Of a stretch of 64,000 bases of DNA, positions 51,316 to 59,364 are shown one piece after another; position 1 is the first letter of the stretch; every line of letters begins with the position of its first letter. A program made the position numbers and the translations under genes. Source of the stretch: Nitrospirillum amazonense (GTDB taxonomy: Bacteria > Pseudomonadota > Alphaproteobacteria > Azospirillales > Azospirillaceae); the NCBI RefSeq assembly GCF_007828035.1, contig NZ_VITV01000011.1, positions 62,001 to 126,000 of the forward strand. The letters are read 5' to 3'. The notes under the pieces are model-generated. The model did not search any database, had not been told where the DNA came from, and was given only the letters and a program-made list of their open reading frames with translations.

Positions 51316-51666
51316 TCAGCCCAGGCGCATGTAGCTGCCCATGTCGGCCTTGATGCCCCACTTGGCCAGGAAGGCGCCGGGGTTGAAATCCTGGCGCCGG
51401 TACTCCTCAGCCGCACGGGCCTTGGCGGCGGCCATGGCCTCCTCACTTTCCCACTGCACCAGGGTGACGACGCCGTAGTCGCCATCATCCAGCCGCCATT
51501 CATACAGGCCATGCTGCAGGCAGCCGGGCTGATCATGCAGGAAGCCGTCGATGAAGCGGATACGCTCGACAAAGGCGTCGCGCGCCGCCGCCGGCACGGT
51601 GAATTTGTCAATGCGATAGCGGTGACTGGCGTCCGCGCAGGAGGGCACGGGGGCATGGGCGTTCAT
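51316..51666 (-). CDS. Antibiotic-biosynthesis-monooxygenase (ABM) domain protein, SoxR target candidate
   Basis: A 116-aa dimeric alpha-beta barrel protein: YRIDKFTVPAAARDAFVERIRFIDGFLHDQPGCLQHGLYEW, then YGVVTLVQWESEEAMAAAKA. ATG 51666 has GGAG nine bases upstream. ABM proteins oxidise quinone-like or aromatic compounds without cofactor, or act as stress proteins. The promoter contains an almost ideal SoxR box (51714-51731) with correctly placed -35 and -10 elements. Small ABM monooxygenases are known members of SoxR regulons in Pseudomonas and Streptomyces. It therefore likely detoxifies redox-cycling compounds. Confidence 0.85.
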   Translation of the reverse strand: MNAHAPVPSCADASHRYRIDKFTVPAAARDAFVERIRFIDGFLHDQPGCLQHGLYEWRLDDGDYGVVTLVQWESEEAMAAAKARAAEEYRRQDFNPGAFLAKWGIKADMGSYMRLG

Positions 51667-51713
51667 AAGGGCTGGCTCCAACCGGATTGTTCAAAGGCGT
51701 CCGCAGGCTAAGA

Positions 51714-51731
51714 CCTCAACATAAGTTGAGG
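51714..51731 (-). promoter_or_regulatory. SoxR box in the monooxygenase promoter
   Basis: CCTCAACATAAGTTGAGG matches CCTCAA-N6-TTGAGG exactly and sits inside a 22-base palindrome (51712-51733). Read on the minus strand it is preceded by TTGA (-35 region TTGACC) and followed after three bases by TAGCCT (-10), the same geometry as E. coli soxS. It points at the gene starting at 51666. Confidence 0.85.
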
Positions 51732-51838
51732 TCAAGCGGCAAAATGGGCCGCTTCGGCTTGGTCAAATCCCATGTGACAACGCTGTCAGAAAATGTCATG
51801 CTGTGTCCCACAAGAAAATTGGGGAGGACCGGAAAGTC

Positions 51839-53041
51839 ATGACCATCGCCGCCGACACGTCATGCCGTGCGCACGGCGCCGGGCTCGCCCCAACGACCAA
51901 CCGCCTCCCTTCGCTGGATGTGCTGCGGGGCTTGGCCGTCGCCGGCATGATCCTGGTGGTCAGCCCCGGCGACTGGGACAAGGCCTACGCGCCGCTGAAG
52001 CACGCCCCGTGGGACGGCTGGACCCTGGCGGACATGGTGTTCCCCACCTTCCTGTTCAGCGTGGGCCTGGCGATCGCGCTGTCCTTCGGCAAGCTGGCGC
52101 AGGACAAGCGGGCGGCGGGGGCCAAGATCGCGCGGCGGGCCCTGACGCTGATCGCCCTGGGCCTGGTTCTGAATGCCCTGCCCTATTTCGACCTGCCGCA
52201 TCTGCGCCTGCCCGGCATCCTGCAGCGCATCGCCCTGTGCTACACCCTGGCCACCACGCTATGCCTGGCGACCGCCAGGGTGGATCCGGACGCCGGCAGC
52301 ACGGTGAACCGGCGAGCACTGTTGGTGGCCATGGTCGCCATCCTGCTGGGCTATTGGGGGGTGCTGGCCTGGGTGCCGGTGCCCGGCATCGGCGCGGGGC
52401 ATCTGGACCCGGGCGGCAACCTGCCATCCTGGATCGACCGCGGCGTCTTCACGGTGCCGCATCTGTGGCCTTATGGCACCGATGCGGCCGGCGCCGTCGT
52501 CTATGATCCCGAGGGCCTGCTGTCCACCCTGCCCGCCACGGTCAACGTGCTGGCGGGCGTGCTGGCCGGCACGGCGCTGAAGGCGTCCGAAAGCCGCCTG
52601 AACCTGCTGGTCGCCGCCGTCCTGCTGATGATGGCGGGCTTGGCGCTGGACCCCGTGCTGGTCATCAACAAGCGCATCTGGACCAGCAGCTTCGCCCTGT
52701 TCAGCAGCGGCTTTTCCTTAGGTGTCCTGGTCCTCCTGTCGGTGCTGCTCGACCAAGGGCACGCCACCCTGCCCCAGGCGCTGAGCTTCCCCTTCCGCGT
52801 GCTGGGCGGCAACGCCATCCTGGCCTTCACCCTGTCACAGAGTCTGAGCGCCATCGGCGGCGTGCCCTTCATCGTCACCGCGCAAGGTCCCATCACCCCG
52901 CAGGGCTGGGGCGATGGGCTGGCGGGGGCGGTCATCGCCGACCCCTACCTGGCATCCTTCGCCTGTGCGCTGGGCATCCTGAGCGTGGTGGTGCTGGCGC
53001 TGCTGCCCCTGCACCGCAGGGGCCTGCATGTGCGGCTTTAG
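51839..53041 (+). CDS. Heparan-alpha-glucosaminide N-acetyltransferase-like membrane protein (DUF5009/NagX type)
   Basis: A 400-aa membrane protein of about ten helices. Family landmarks are RLPSLDVLRGLAVAGMILV at the N-terminus, WTLADMVFPTFLFSVG (about 58-73) and GILQRIALCYTLA. The family includes human HGSNAT, which moves acetyl groups across membranes onto glucosamine; bacterial members are linked to amino-sugar metabolism. ATG 51839 is chosen; a GTG at 51803 is also open. It overlaps the convergent panE-like gene by four bases (TTAG at 53038-53041). No neighbouring sugar genes fix its role. Confidence 0.82.
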   Translation: MTIAADTSCRAHGAGLAPTTNRLPSLDVLRGLAVAGMILVVSPGDWDKAYAPLKHAPWDGWTLADMVFPTFLFSVGLAIALSFGKLAQDKRAAGAKIARRALTLIALGLVLNALPYFDLPHLRLPGILQRIALCYTLATTLCLATARVDPDAGSTVNRRALLVAMVAILLGYWGVLAWVPVPGIGAGHLDPGGNLPSWIDRGVFTVPHLWPYGTDAAGAVVYDPEGLLSTLPATVNVLAGVLAGTALKASESRLNLLVAAVLLMMAGLALDPVLVINKRIWTSSFALFSSGFSLGVLVLLSVLLDQGHATLPQALSFPFRVLGGNAILAFTLSQSLSAIGGVPFIVTAQGPITPQGWGDGLAGAVIADPYLASFACALGILSVVVLALLPLHRRGLHVRL

Positions 53042-53943
53042 ACGGCCAGGGCGGCCTTGGCCTCCAGCAGCTTGACCAGGGCCAGCAGCGCCTGGTTGGC
53101 CGGCGTGGGGATGCCCAGGGCCGCGCCCTGGCGCACGATATGGCCGTTCAGGTAATCGATCTCACTCCGCTTGCCCCGCGCCAAATCCTGGGCGGTGGAG
53201 GAGAATTGGTTGGGCATGGCCGCGGCCAGGGCCATGACCCGATCCAGGATGTCCTCGCCCACGGCGATATCGCGGGCGCGCGCCACGGCCACGGCCTCCG
53301 CCACCACGTCGGCCATGACGGCGCGCACCTCGGGCACCGTCACCATGGTGCCATAGGTCACCTGCGCCACCGCCGACATGGCGTTGTAGGCACAGTTGAT
53401 GATCAGCTTGTCCCACAAGGCGGCGGTGACGCCGGCCGACACCGTGGCCGGAATGTTGGCCGCCCGCAGCACTTCGGCCACCCGCCCGCTGTCCGGGCCC
53501 GTGCCCAGGATCAGGTCGCCCCGGCCATGGTGGCGCACATGGGCCGGCCCCGCCATGTCGGTCGCGACATACACCACCACCGGCACCACCGGCCGGCCCA
53601 GCACGGCGGCCAGCCGTTCGGCGTTGTCGACGCCGTTCTGCATCGCCAGCACCACAGCACCCGGCTTCAGATGAGGCAGCATGGCGCGCCCTGTCGCCTC
53701 GGTATCTGCGGACTTCACGCAGAACAGCACCAGGTCGGCATGGGCCAGCGCCTCCGGCCCCGGGGCGGCGGCGATGGCGACCTGGCCGTCGAACCCATCC
53801 TTCATCTGCAGCCGGAGGCCATGGGCGCGCACCGCCTCCACCAGGGCCGGCCGGCCCACCAAGGTGACGGCATGCCCGGCACGGGCCAGCAGGCCCCCGA
53901 AGAAGCAGCCGACCGCGCCGGCCCCCATGACACCGATGTTCAT
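53038..53943 (-). CDS. panE: 2-Dehydropantoate 2-reductase family protein (PanE-like)
   Basis: A 301-aa NADPH-dependent reductase. The Rossmann motif is MNIGVMGAGAVGCFFGGLLA. The conserved lysine lies in ALWDKLIINCAYNAMSA, and the C-terminal part has GKRSEIDYLNGHIVRQGAALGIPTPAN, the usual PanE signature. It makes pantoate for coenzyme A, or may act on other 2-keto acids, since paralogues are common. ATG 53943. Its stop overlaps the convergent acetyltransferase gene. Full length with all catalytic residues I can check. Confidence 0.88.
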   Translation of the reverse strand: MNIGVMGAGAVGCFFGGLLARAGHAVTLVGRPALVEAVRAHGLRLQMKDGFDGQVAIAAAPGPEALAHADLVLFCVKSADTEATGRAMLPHLKPGAVVLAMQNGVDNAERLAAVLGRPVVPVVVYVATDMAGPAHVRHHGRGDLILGTGPDSGRVAEVLRAANIPATVSAGVTAALWDKLIINCAYNAMSAVAQVTYGTMVTVPEVRAVMADVVAEAVAVARARDIAVGEDILDRVMALAAAMPNQFSSTAQDLARGKRSEIDYLNGHIVRQGAALGIPTPANQALLALVKLLEAKAALAV

Positions 53944-54057
53944 CCTGCGAATCTCCCGTGTGATAGCGCGCCTTTCGCTACGCGGCGTTGCGGTTAAGGT
54001 GCGGGGGACCGGGAAGCGGCGCAACGGCCCATCGCTCATCCCTCCCCCGCCGAAAGC

Positions 54058-54216
54058 GCATCCGCCTGGCCGGATCACGCCCTTCACCGTACCGTGGCGG
54101 CCTGGGAAAAGCTGGGCTGGCTGTCCAGCGGCCGCGCCCAGGGACGGTCCCGCATCACCCTGCACGACCAGGCGGCGCTGGCTGCGGTGGCGGAAGAGGG
54201 GCGGGAATGGCGACGG
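54058..54216 (+). pseudogene. Possible relic of a Crp/Fnr-type winged helix
   Basis: One frame reads DHALHRTVAAWEKLGWLSSG, then RSRITLHDQAALAAVAEEG, which resembles the C-terminal recognition helix and wing of Crp/Fnr regulators (usually RETVNRTLxRLExEGLI, then RITLLDxAALxALAE). No cNMP domain and no start are visible upstream. The tail runs antisense into the MFS gene. Weak call. Confidence 0.3.
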
Positions 54217-55476
54217 TCAGACCTCGACCGGCTGCTCCGCTCCCTGGTCCACCCCCCGGCCCACCCTTTGACCGGGCCGGAAGAACAGCGCCAGCAGCAC
54301 GGCCCCGGCCAAGGCCAGGGCCGTCGGCACCAGGAACAGGGTGCGGTAGTCCACCGCCGCCTGCGGCCCGGTGGCCGTTTCCACCACCACCGTCCACCGG
54401 CTGGACAGGGCGGGGAAGACAAAGCTGGCGATGACGTTACCGACGCCCAGGATCAATAGGTTGAACAGACCCTGGGCGCTGACCCGGACATCCTTGGGGA
54501 AGGCGTCATCGACGAAGATGTACACGGTGGCGAAGAAGAAGGCGTAGCAGACGCCGTGCAGCAACTGCACCGCCACGATGGCGGGCACGCTGTCCGCCAG
54601 GAAGGCGAAGACCAGGAAGCGGGCGGCATGCCCCAGGATGCCGATGATCATGGTGAGCCGCCAACCCAGGCGGGCCAGCACCCAGCCCAGCACGGCCATG
54701 GTCGCCATCTCCGCCACCTGGCCCAGGCTCAGCACCACCATGCTGAGGTTGCCGGCGATGCCCACGCGATTGGTGAGGAAGGCATCCGACATCACGAAGT
54801 AACCGTTGTGGACCACGGCGTCCAACAGCGTGACCAGGAACAGCACGGCCACCGCGGGCTGGCGCAGGCTGGCGAAGGCGCGGCGCCAGGCTAGCCGGTC
54901 GACCGTACCCTCCCGCCCCCCTTCCCGCTGGGGCGGGGTGTGCGGCAGGGTCAGGGCGTAGGCCGACATGGCGAAGGAGAGGATGGCGGCGACCAGAAAG
55001 ATCCAACGCACCTGGGCCGCTGTCGCCTGCGCGCCCAGCAGGAAGACGAAGGGCCAGCTGGCCAGCACCCAGCCCAGCGTACCGCCCACACGCACCGCCC
55101 CGAACTCCCGCGCCGGCTGCGCCAAGTTGGCGAAAGCCAGGGTGTTGCCCACCGACAGGGTGGGCACATAGACCAGGCTGTAGCCGAGGAAGCAGGCGAA
55201 AAAGGGCCAGAAGTCGGTGGCGAACCCCGCCCCGACCAGGCACAGCCCGCCGATCAGGTGGCTGACCGCCAGGAAACGCTCCGCCGAAAAGCGGCGGTCG
55301 GCGAACTGGTTGGAGAAGAAGATGCCGATGACCGACGCGATGCCCCAAGCGCTGCCCACCAGCGCCTGGTGGCCGGGCCCGAAGCCCAGCATGGTCATAT
55401 AGGGGAACAGCTTGGGCGCCCAGGCACCCCAGATGGCGATCTGCAACGCCATCATCACCAGCAGGCGCGTCCTCAT
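54217..55476 (-). CDS. MFS nucleoside:H+ symporter-like transporter (NupG/XapB group)
   Basis: A 419-aa, 12-helix transporter. ATG 55476 follows GGGAGGGG. Landmarks are LQIAIWGAWAPKLFPYM in helix 1, GLCLVGAGFATDFWPFFACFLGYSLVYVPTLSVGN, and HGVCYAFFFATVYIFVDDAFPKDVRVSAQGLFNL, all typical of the nucleoside:proton symporter family. The central loop is charged (HTPPQREGGREG). No nucleoside-catabolism genes adjoin it, so a sugar or nucleoside substrate is inferred from family only. Confidence 0.85.
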   Translation of the reverse strand: MRTRLLVMMALQIAIWGAWAPKLFPYMTMLGFGPGHQALVGSAWGIASVIGIFFSNQFADRRFSAERFLAVSHLIGGLCLVGAGFATDFWPFFACFLGYSLVYVPTLSVGNTLAFANLAQPAREFGAVRVGGTLGWVLASWPFVFLLGAQATAAQVRWIFLVAAILSFAMSAYALTLPHTPPQREGGREGTVDRLAWRRAFASLRQPAVAVLFLVTLLDAVVHNGYFVMSDAFLTNRVGIAGNLSMVVLSLGQVAEMATMAVLGWVLARLGWRLTMIIGILGHAARFLVFAFLADSVPAIVAVQLLHGVCYAFFFATVYIFVDDAFPKDVRVSAQGLFNLLILGVGNVIASFVFPALSSRWTVVVETATGPQAAVDYRTLFLVPTALALAGAVLLALFFRPGQRVGRGVDQGAEQPVEV

Positions 55477-55686
55477 GCCCCTCCCCCATTTTTCGGTTTG
55501 CCGCCCATCCCTGCGGCTTGGCCGACTCATAGGGCTGATTGGCGTTCATGTAAACCTTTACATCGATAGCCAGGGAAATGGGCGCCCATGATACGTGCTG
55601 CCCCAGCTGCAGCAAAATCCCCTACCCGGCGTGCTTCCCCGCCCCCTATAACGGACCCTCCATTCCGGCACCGGAGGTTCCTTCCC

Positions 55687-56415
55687 ATGTCGCGTACCAG
55701 GCCCATGTCGCGTACCAGGAAAGCCGTGGCGCTGCGCCATGTGGCGTTTGAGGATCTGGGCCTGCTGGCGCCCGTGTTGGCCGCCGGCGGCTGGGATGTG
55801 GAGTATCGCGAGGCGCCAGTGGACGACCTGGCCCACCCGGCCATCGCCGATGCCGACCTGCTGGTGGTGCTGGGCGGCCCCATCGGCGTGTATGAGGATA
55901 AGGAACATCCTTTCCTGACCCAGGAGATCGCCCTGCTGGAATGCCGGCTGGCGGCCGGGCGGCCGGTGCTGGGCATCTGCCTGGGCGCCCAGTTGATGGC
56001 CCGCGCCCTGGGATCCCGTGTTTATGCCGGTCACGCCAAGGAGATCGGCTGGGGCGCCCTGGATCTGACCGAGGCTGGGCGCGCCTCCTGCCTGGCGCCG
56101 TTAGGGGAACCCGGGGCCCGGGTGCTGCATTGGCACGGCGACACCTTCGATCTGCCGCAGGGCGCCACCCGCCTGGCCGGCAGCGGCCTTTATCCCAACC
56201 AGGCCTACAGCCATGGCACAAACGCCCTGGCCCTGCAGTTCCATATCGAGGCCGATCCGGCGCGCTTGAACCTGTGGTACGTGGGCCACGCGGCAGAGCT
56301 GTCGGCCGCAGGCCTGTCGGTGCCGGAGCTGCGCGCCGCCGGAACTGTGATGGCTGCCCGCGCCGCCGACCAGGCGACGCGTATATTCAACCCCTGGCTG
56401 GCGCGGCTGGACTGA
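55687..56415 (+). CDS. Class I glutamine amidotransferase-like protein
   Basis: A 242-aa cytosolic protein of the GATase1 family. The triad is intact: Cys98 in GICLGAQ, His186 and Glu188 in LQFHIEAD. Proteins of this size act as stand-alone GMP-synthase-like amidotransferases or gamma-glutamyl hydrolases. The first 36 bases contain a tandem copy of the start region (ATGTCGCGTACCAGG at 55687 and again at 55705), so either ATG may be used. It is followed 37 bases later by msrC on the same strand. Confidence 0.85.
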   Translation: MSRTRPMSRTRKAVALRHVAFEDLGLLAPVLAAGGWDVEYREAPVDDLAHPAIADADLLVVLGGPIGVYEDKEHPFLTQEIALLECRLAAGRPVLGICLGAQLMARALGSRVYAGHAKEIGWGALDLTEAGRASCLAPLGEPGARVLHWHGDTFDLPQGATRLAGSGLYPNQAYSHGTNALALQFHIEADPARLNLWYVGHAAELSAAGLSVPELRAAGTVMAARAADQATRIFNPWLARLD

Positions 56416-56452
56416 GCCAGCGCCATCGTTTGCCCCTCGAGGACGCCTTCCC

Positions 56453-56977
56453 ATGTTCCAAGCCCGCACCAGCGACACCCCGCGCGACAAGGCCACGCTG
56501 TACAGCGACCTGAAATCCGACCTCAGCGGCCTGTTGACCGATGAGCGCGACGCCATCGCCAACGCCGCCAACCTGTCGGCCCTGCTGTTCACCACCCTGC
56601 CCGACCTGAACTGGGCCGGCTTCTACTTCATGCGCAACGCTGCCAAGGGTAACCTGGGCGGCACGCGAGAGCTGGTGCTGGGCCCGTTCCAGGGCAAGCC
56701 GGCCTGCGTCCGCATCGCCGTGGGCCGGGGCGTCTGCGGCACCGCCGTGGAACGGCGCCAGTCCGTGCTGGTGGAGGATGTGCACGCCTTCCCCGGCCAC
56801 ATCGCCTGCGACGCGGCCTCGCGCTCCGAACTGGTGGTACCGTTGATCCTGGATGGCCAAGTGCTGGGCGTCATCGACCTGGATAGCCCCAGCCCGGCCC
56901 GTTTCGACGCGCAAGACCAGGCTGGTGTCGAGGCCTTGGCGGACCTGTTCGTCACGGGTAGCGACTGGCCGCTGTAA
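56453..56977 (+). CDS. msrC: Free methionine-(R)-sulfoxide reductase (GAF domain)
   Basis: A 174-aa GAF-fold enzyme that reduces free methionine-R-sulfoxide. The three redox cysteines are Cys85 (KPACVRI), Cys95 (RGVCGTA) and Cys119 (HIACDAAS), one position off the E. coli numbering. Also conserved are LNWAGFYF, SRSELVVPL and GVIDLDSP. Likely co-transcribed with the GATase gene. It fits the oxidative and nitrosative stress genes elsewhere in the window. Confidence 0.93.
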   Translation: MFQARTSDTPRDKATLYSDLKSDLSGLLTDERDAIANAANLSALLFTTLPDLNWAGFYFMRNAAKGNLGGTRELVLGPFQGKPACVRIAVGRGVCGTAVERRQSVLVEDVHAFPGHIACDAASRSELVVPLILDGQVLGVIDLDSPSPARFDAQDQAGVEALADLFVTGSDWPL

Positions 56978-57011
56978 TCGCCTAGGGTAGCGCCCGCCGC
57001 AGTTCGATAAT

Positions 57012-57315
57012 GCCGTGCCCATGGCGACGGCGAGACACGCCCTGACCGCCGGGTCCATCGGCACCATGATGCTGGCGGTCATGAGCCGGGCCACACTGGG
57101 CCATACCGGCTGCCCCCTGACTGCCGACCGGTGACGGTCGGTGTCTATCTGCTGGTCAACGGCGCCACCCTGTCCCGCATTGTGGCCAGCCTGATGGGGG
57201 CGCGCACCTATCGCTGTTGGTCCTTTCGGCCCTGCTCTGGATCGCCGCCTTCGCCCTGTTCGCGGCGCGCTATCTGCCTTATTGGCGGCGGCCGCGCCTG
57301 GAGCGGATCGCGTGA
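57012..57315 (+). pseudogene. nnrS: nnrS relic (C-terminal part, two frameshifts)
   Basis: Three consecutive pieces in different frames match the end of NnrS, a haem-containing membrane protein linked to NO stress. The pieces are RHALTAGSIGTMMLAVMSRA then LGHTGCPLTA (57021 to about 57131), TVGVYLLVNGATLSRIVASL (57131 to about 57210), and LLVLSALLWIAAFALF then ARYLPYWRRPRLERIA ending at TGA 57313-57315. The N-terminal three quarters are missing. NnrS HALTxGAIGTMTLAVMTRxxLGHTG is distinctive, so I am fairly sure of the origin. Confidence 0.7.
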
Positions 57316-57653
57316 GGCCGCTTGCGGCAAGACCGACGAAGCCGGCCGTTGTGACTTGGGCGCGACAGGTCCCTGTCGGCCGACCTCACCCCCGCACGAG
57401 GCCATCGCCGCAGTTGACCAGAAAATTTGTCGCACTGGGTGTGCGTCTCGACTTTTCTTCGAGACTCCAACCCGGGATGTTCGTATATTTTGAAGATCAA
57501 AAAAAATCCGATAGGCTCTCCTCCGCGATTTGCCAAGCAAATCGATCAGCCTGGGTGTTCTATATGCGCAGAACATCCGCTCTCGTAATATATTTTACTT
57601 TTGGCATGGGTGGCAGTCACGGAAAATTCGTAATTCATATCCGGGAAAACGCC
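57316..57653. other. AT-rich region upstream of the four-repeat HTH gene
   Basis: From about 57470 the base composition drops sharply and AT-rich tracts appear (for example TATTTTGAAGATCAAAAAAA near 57487). The frame of the next gene is open back to 57282, so longer forms (ATG near 57564) cannot be excluded. Probably promoter DNA of a horizontally acquired gene. Confidence 0.45.
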
Positions 57654-58307
57654 ATGAAGAATACAGTTCTTAATAAATCGCCAAAACGGCATAATCCGGA
57701 TACGATTGCTCTTATAAAATTAATGTGCGATCAAGGTTATCCGATTTACAGGATCGCCAGCGCATTGAATATGAGCCCAAGTTATTTATCAATATTGATA
57801 AATTGGTATTTTCCGGAACTCTCCAGCCGAAATATCGACCTGCGATTATATCAGCTTGAAACGATCGAAGCGCTGCTGCGCGCTGGTGAAACCGTGCCCT
57901 CGATCGCCGTGATTCTGGGCAAGAGTCAGCACACCATCCGACAGTACATATATAGGAATATCCCAGGATTTGGCGGGACGAGCAAGCTGACGCCCGAGAT
58001 CATCGCCCATATCGGCGCCCTGTACCGCCAGGGCCATAAGCCAGCGCATATCAGCCGGGAAACCAGCGTCTCGGAATATTATGTCCGTAACGCCATCGGC
58101 CAGTACTTCCCCACCTTGAAGCCGCGCAACCCCGTCGTCCTGAAGGATCGGATCCGCAAGATCGGGGAGATGCTGGATGCCGGCCAATCCTACAAGGCGA
58201 TTGCCGCGGCTCTGGGCACCAGCACCGGCAACGTCCATTCGCTGATCTTCCGCCATTTCCCCAGCCGCCGGAATGAACCGCGGGGCGGAAAGTACATCGC
58301 GAAATGA
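57654..58307 (+). CDS. Protein of four tandem helix-turn-helix repeats
   Basis: A 217-aa basic protein with four degenerate repeats of about 48 residues (near 17-60, 69-108, 116-159 and 167-208). Each follows the pattern I-x-x-L-x-x-x-G-x5-IA-x2-L-x-S-x3-V/I-x3-I-x3-FP, for example AIAAALGTSTGNVHSLIFRH and SIAVILGKSQHTIRQYIYRN. The inner part of every repeat looks like a helix-turn-helix, so this is probably a DNA-binding protein reading a long repeated site. No other domain is present. ATG 57654 follows GGGAAAAC. The first third of the gene is AT-rich while the end matches the host, suggesting transfer. Family unknown to me. Confidence 0.65.
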   Translation: MKNTVLNKSPKRHNPDTIALIKLMCDQGYPIYRIASALNMSPSYLSILINWYFPELSSRNIDLRLYQLETIEALLRAGETVPSIAVILGKSQHTIRQYIYRNIPGFGGTSKLTPEIIAHIGALYRQGHKPAHISRETSVSEYYVRNAIGQYFPTLKPRNPVVLKDRIRKIGEMLDAGQSYKAIAAALGTSTGNVHSLIFRHFPSRRNEPRGGKYIAK

Positions 58308-58309
58308 AC

Positions 58310-58345
58310 GGCGCCCCGGCCGGCATCGACGCCGGCCGGGGCGCC
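58310..58345. terminator. 15-bp perfect hairpin between convergent HTH gene and cydB
   Basis: GGCGCCCCGGCCGGC (58310-58324) and GCCGGCCGGGGCGCC (58331-58345) pair fully around ATCGAC. It starts three bases after one stop codon and ends five before the other, so it can serve both genes. No T-run. Confidence 0.65.
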
Positions 58346-58350
58346 CATCA

Positions 58351-59364
58351 TCAATGATAGCCCGCGTCCGCCTTCACCTTGCCGCGGAAGACCCAATAGG
58401 ACCAGCCGCTGTAGAGCAGGATGATGGGCAGCAGGAACAGCGTACCCACCAGCAGGAAGGCCTGGGTGCTTTCCGAGCTGGCGGCGTCCCACAGCGAATA
58501 TCTGTGGGGCACGATGTTGGGCCACAGGCTGATGGCCAGGCCCAGGTAGGCGGTGATGAACAGGCCGATGCCATAGACGAAGGGCCAGGCGTGATGGTCA
58601 CGGCCCAGGCTGCGCCAGGTGGCCCAGGCCAGCACCGCGCTGGCGAGGGGCACCGGCGCCAGGAAGATGATATTGGGCCAAGTGAACCAGCGCTGGGCGA
58701 TGTCGGGCTCGGCATAGGGAGTCCACAGGCTGACGATGCCGATGCCAACCAGCACCAGGATCAGCGCCCGCCGCCCCTGCACCCGCGCCCAGTCCTGCAG
58801 GCCCCCCTCCGTCTTCAGGATCAGCCAGCCGGCGCCCAGCAGGGTGTAGCCCGCCATCAGGGCCACGCCCGTCATGACGGAAAAGGGCGTCAGCCAATCG
58901 AAGGAACCGCCGGTGAACTGCCGCCCCTCCACCTGGAAACCCTGGATGAAGGCGCCCAGCACGGTGCCCTGGGCGAAGGTGGCGACGGCGGAACCGTAGG
59001 CGAAGGCGTTGTCCCAGAAGCCCCGGTGCTCCTTGTCCTTGAAGCGGAACTCGAAGGCCACGCCACGGAAGATGAGGGCCAACAGCATCAGCAGCACGGG
59101 GAAATACAAGGCCGGGATGATGATGGCGAAGGCCAGGGGAAAGGCCGCCAGCAGGGCCAAGCCGCCCAGGATCAGCCAGGTCTCGTTACCGTCCCAGATG
59201 GGGGCGATGGAGTTCATGATGATGCCGCGCGACGTGCTGTCGGGGTTCAGGCCGTAGAGCATGCCCACGCCCAGGTCGAACCCGTCCAGCAGCACATAGA
59301 AGAAGACGCCGGCGCCCAGGATCACCGTCCAGACGCCGACCAGGTCGAGCATGGGGCCGTTCAT
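58351..59364 (-). CDS. cydB: Cytochrome bd-type quinol oxidase subunit II (CIO/CydB)
   Basis: A 337-aa membrane subunit. Family landmarks: GVFFYVLLDGFDLGVGMLYGL, APIWDGNETWLILGG, FRGVAFEFRFK, GRRALILVLVG and LFLLPIILLYSGWSYWVFRGKV at the C-terminus. Its start overlaps the cydA stop (ATGA). With CydA it forms a quinol oxidase that reduces O2 to water with high affinity and resists NO and cyanide. No cydX-like small gene follows. Confidence 0.93.
   Translation of the reverse strand: MNGPMLDLVGVWTVILGAGVFFYVLLDGFDLGVGMLYGLNPDSTSRGIIMNSIAPIWDGNETWLILGGLALLAAFPLAFAIIIPALYFPVLLMLLALIFRGVAFEFRFKDKEHRGFWDNAFAYGSAVATFAQGTVLGAFIQGFQVEGRQFTGGSFDWLTPFSVMTGVALMAGYTLLGAGWLILKTEGGLQDWARVQGRRALILVLVGIGIVSLWTPYAEPDIAQRWFTWPNIIFLAPVPLASAVLAWATWRSLGRDHHAWPFVYGIGLFITAYLGLAISLWPNIVPHRYSLWDAASSESTQAFLLVGTLFLLPIILLYSGWSYWVFRGKVKADAGYH

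Noticed and set aside
53038-53041. Four-base overlap of convergent stop codons (TTAG)
   Set aside because: Common in compact genomes and needs no special explanation.
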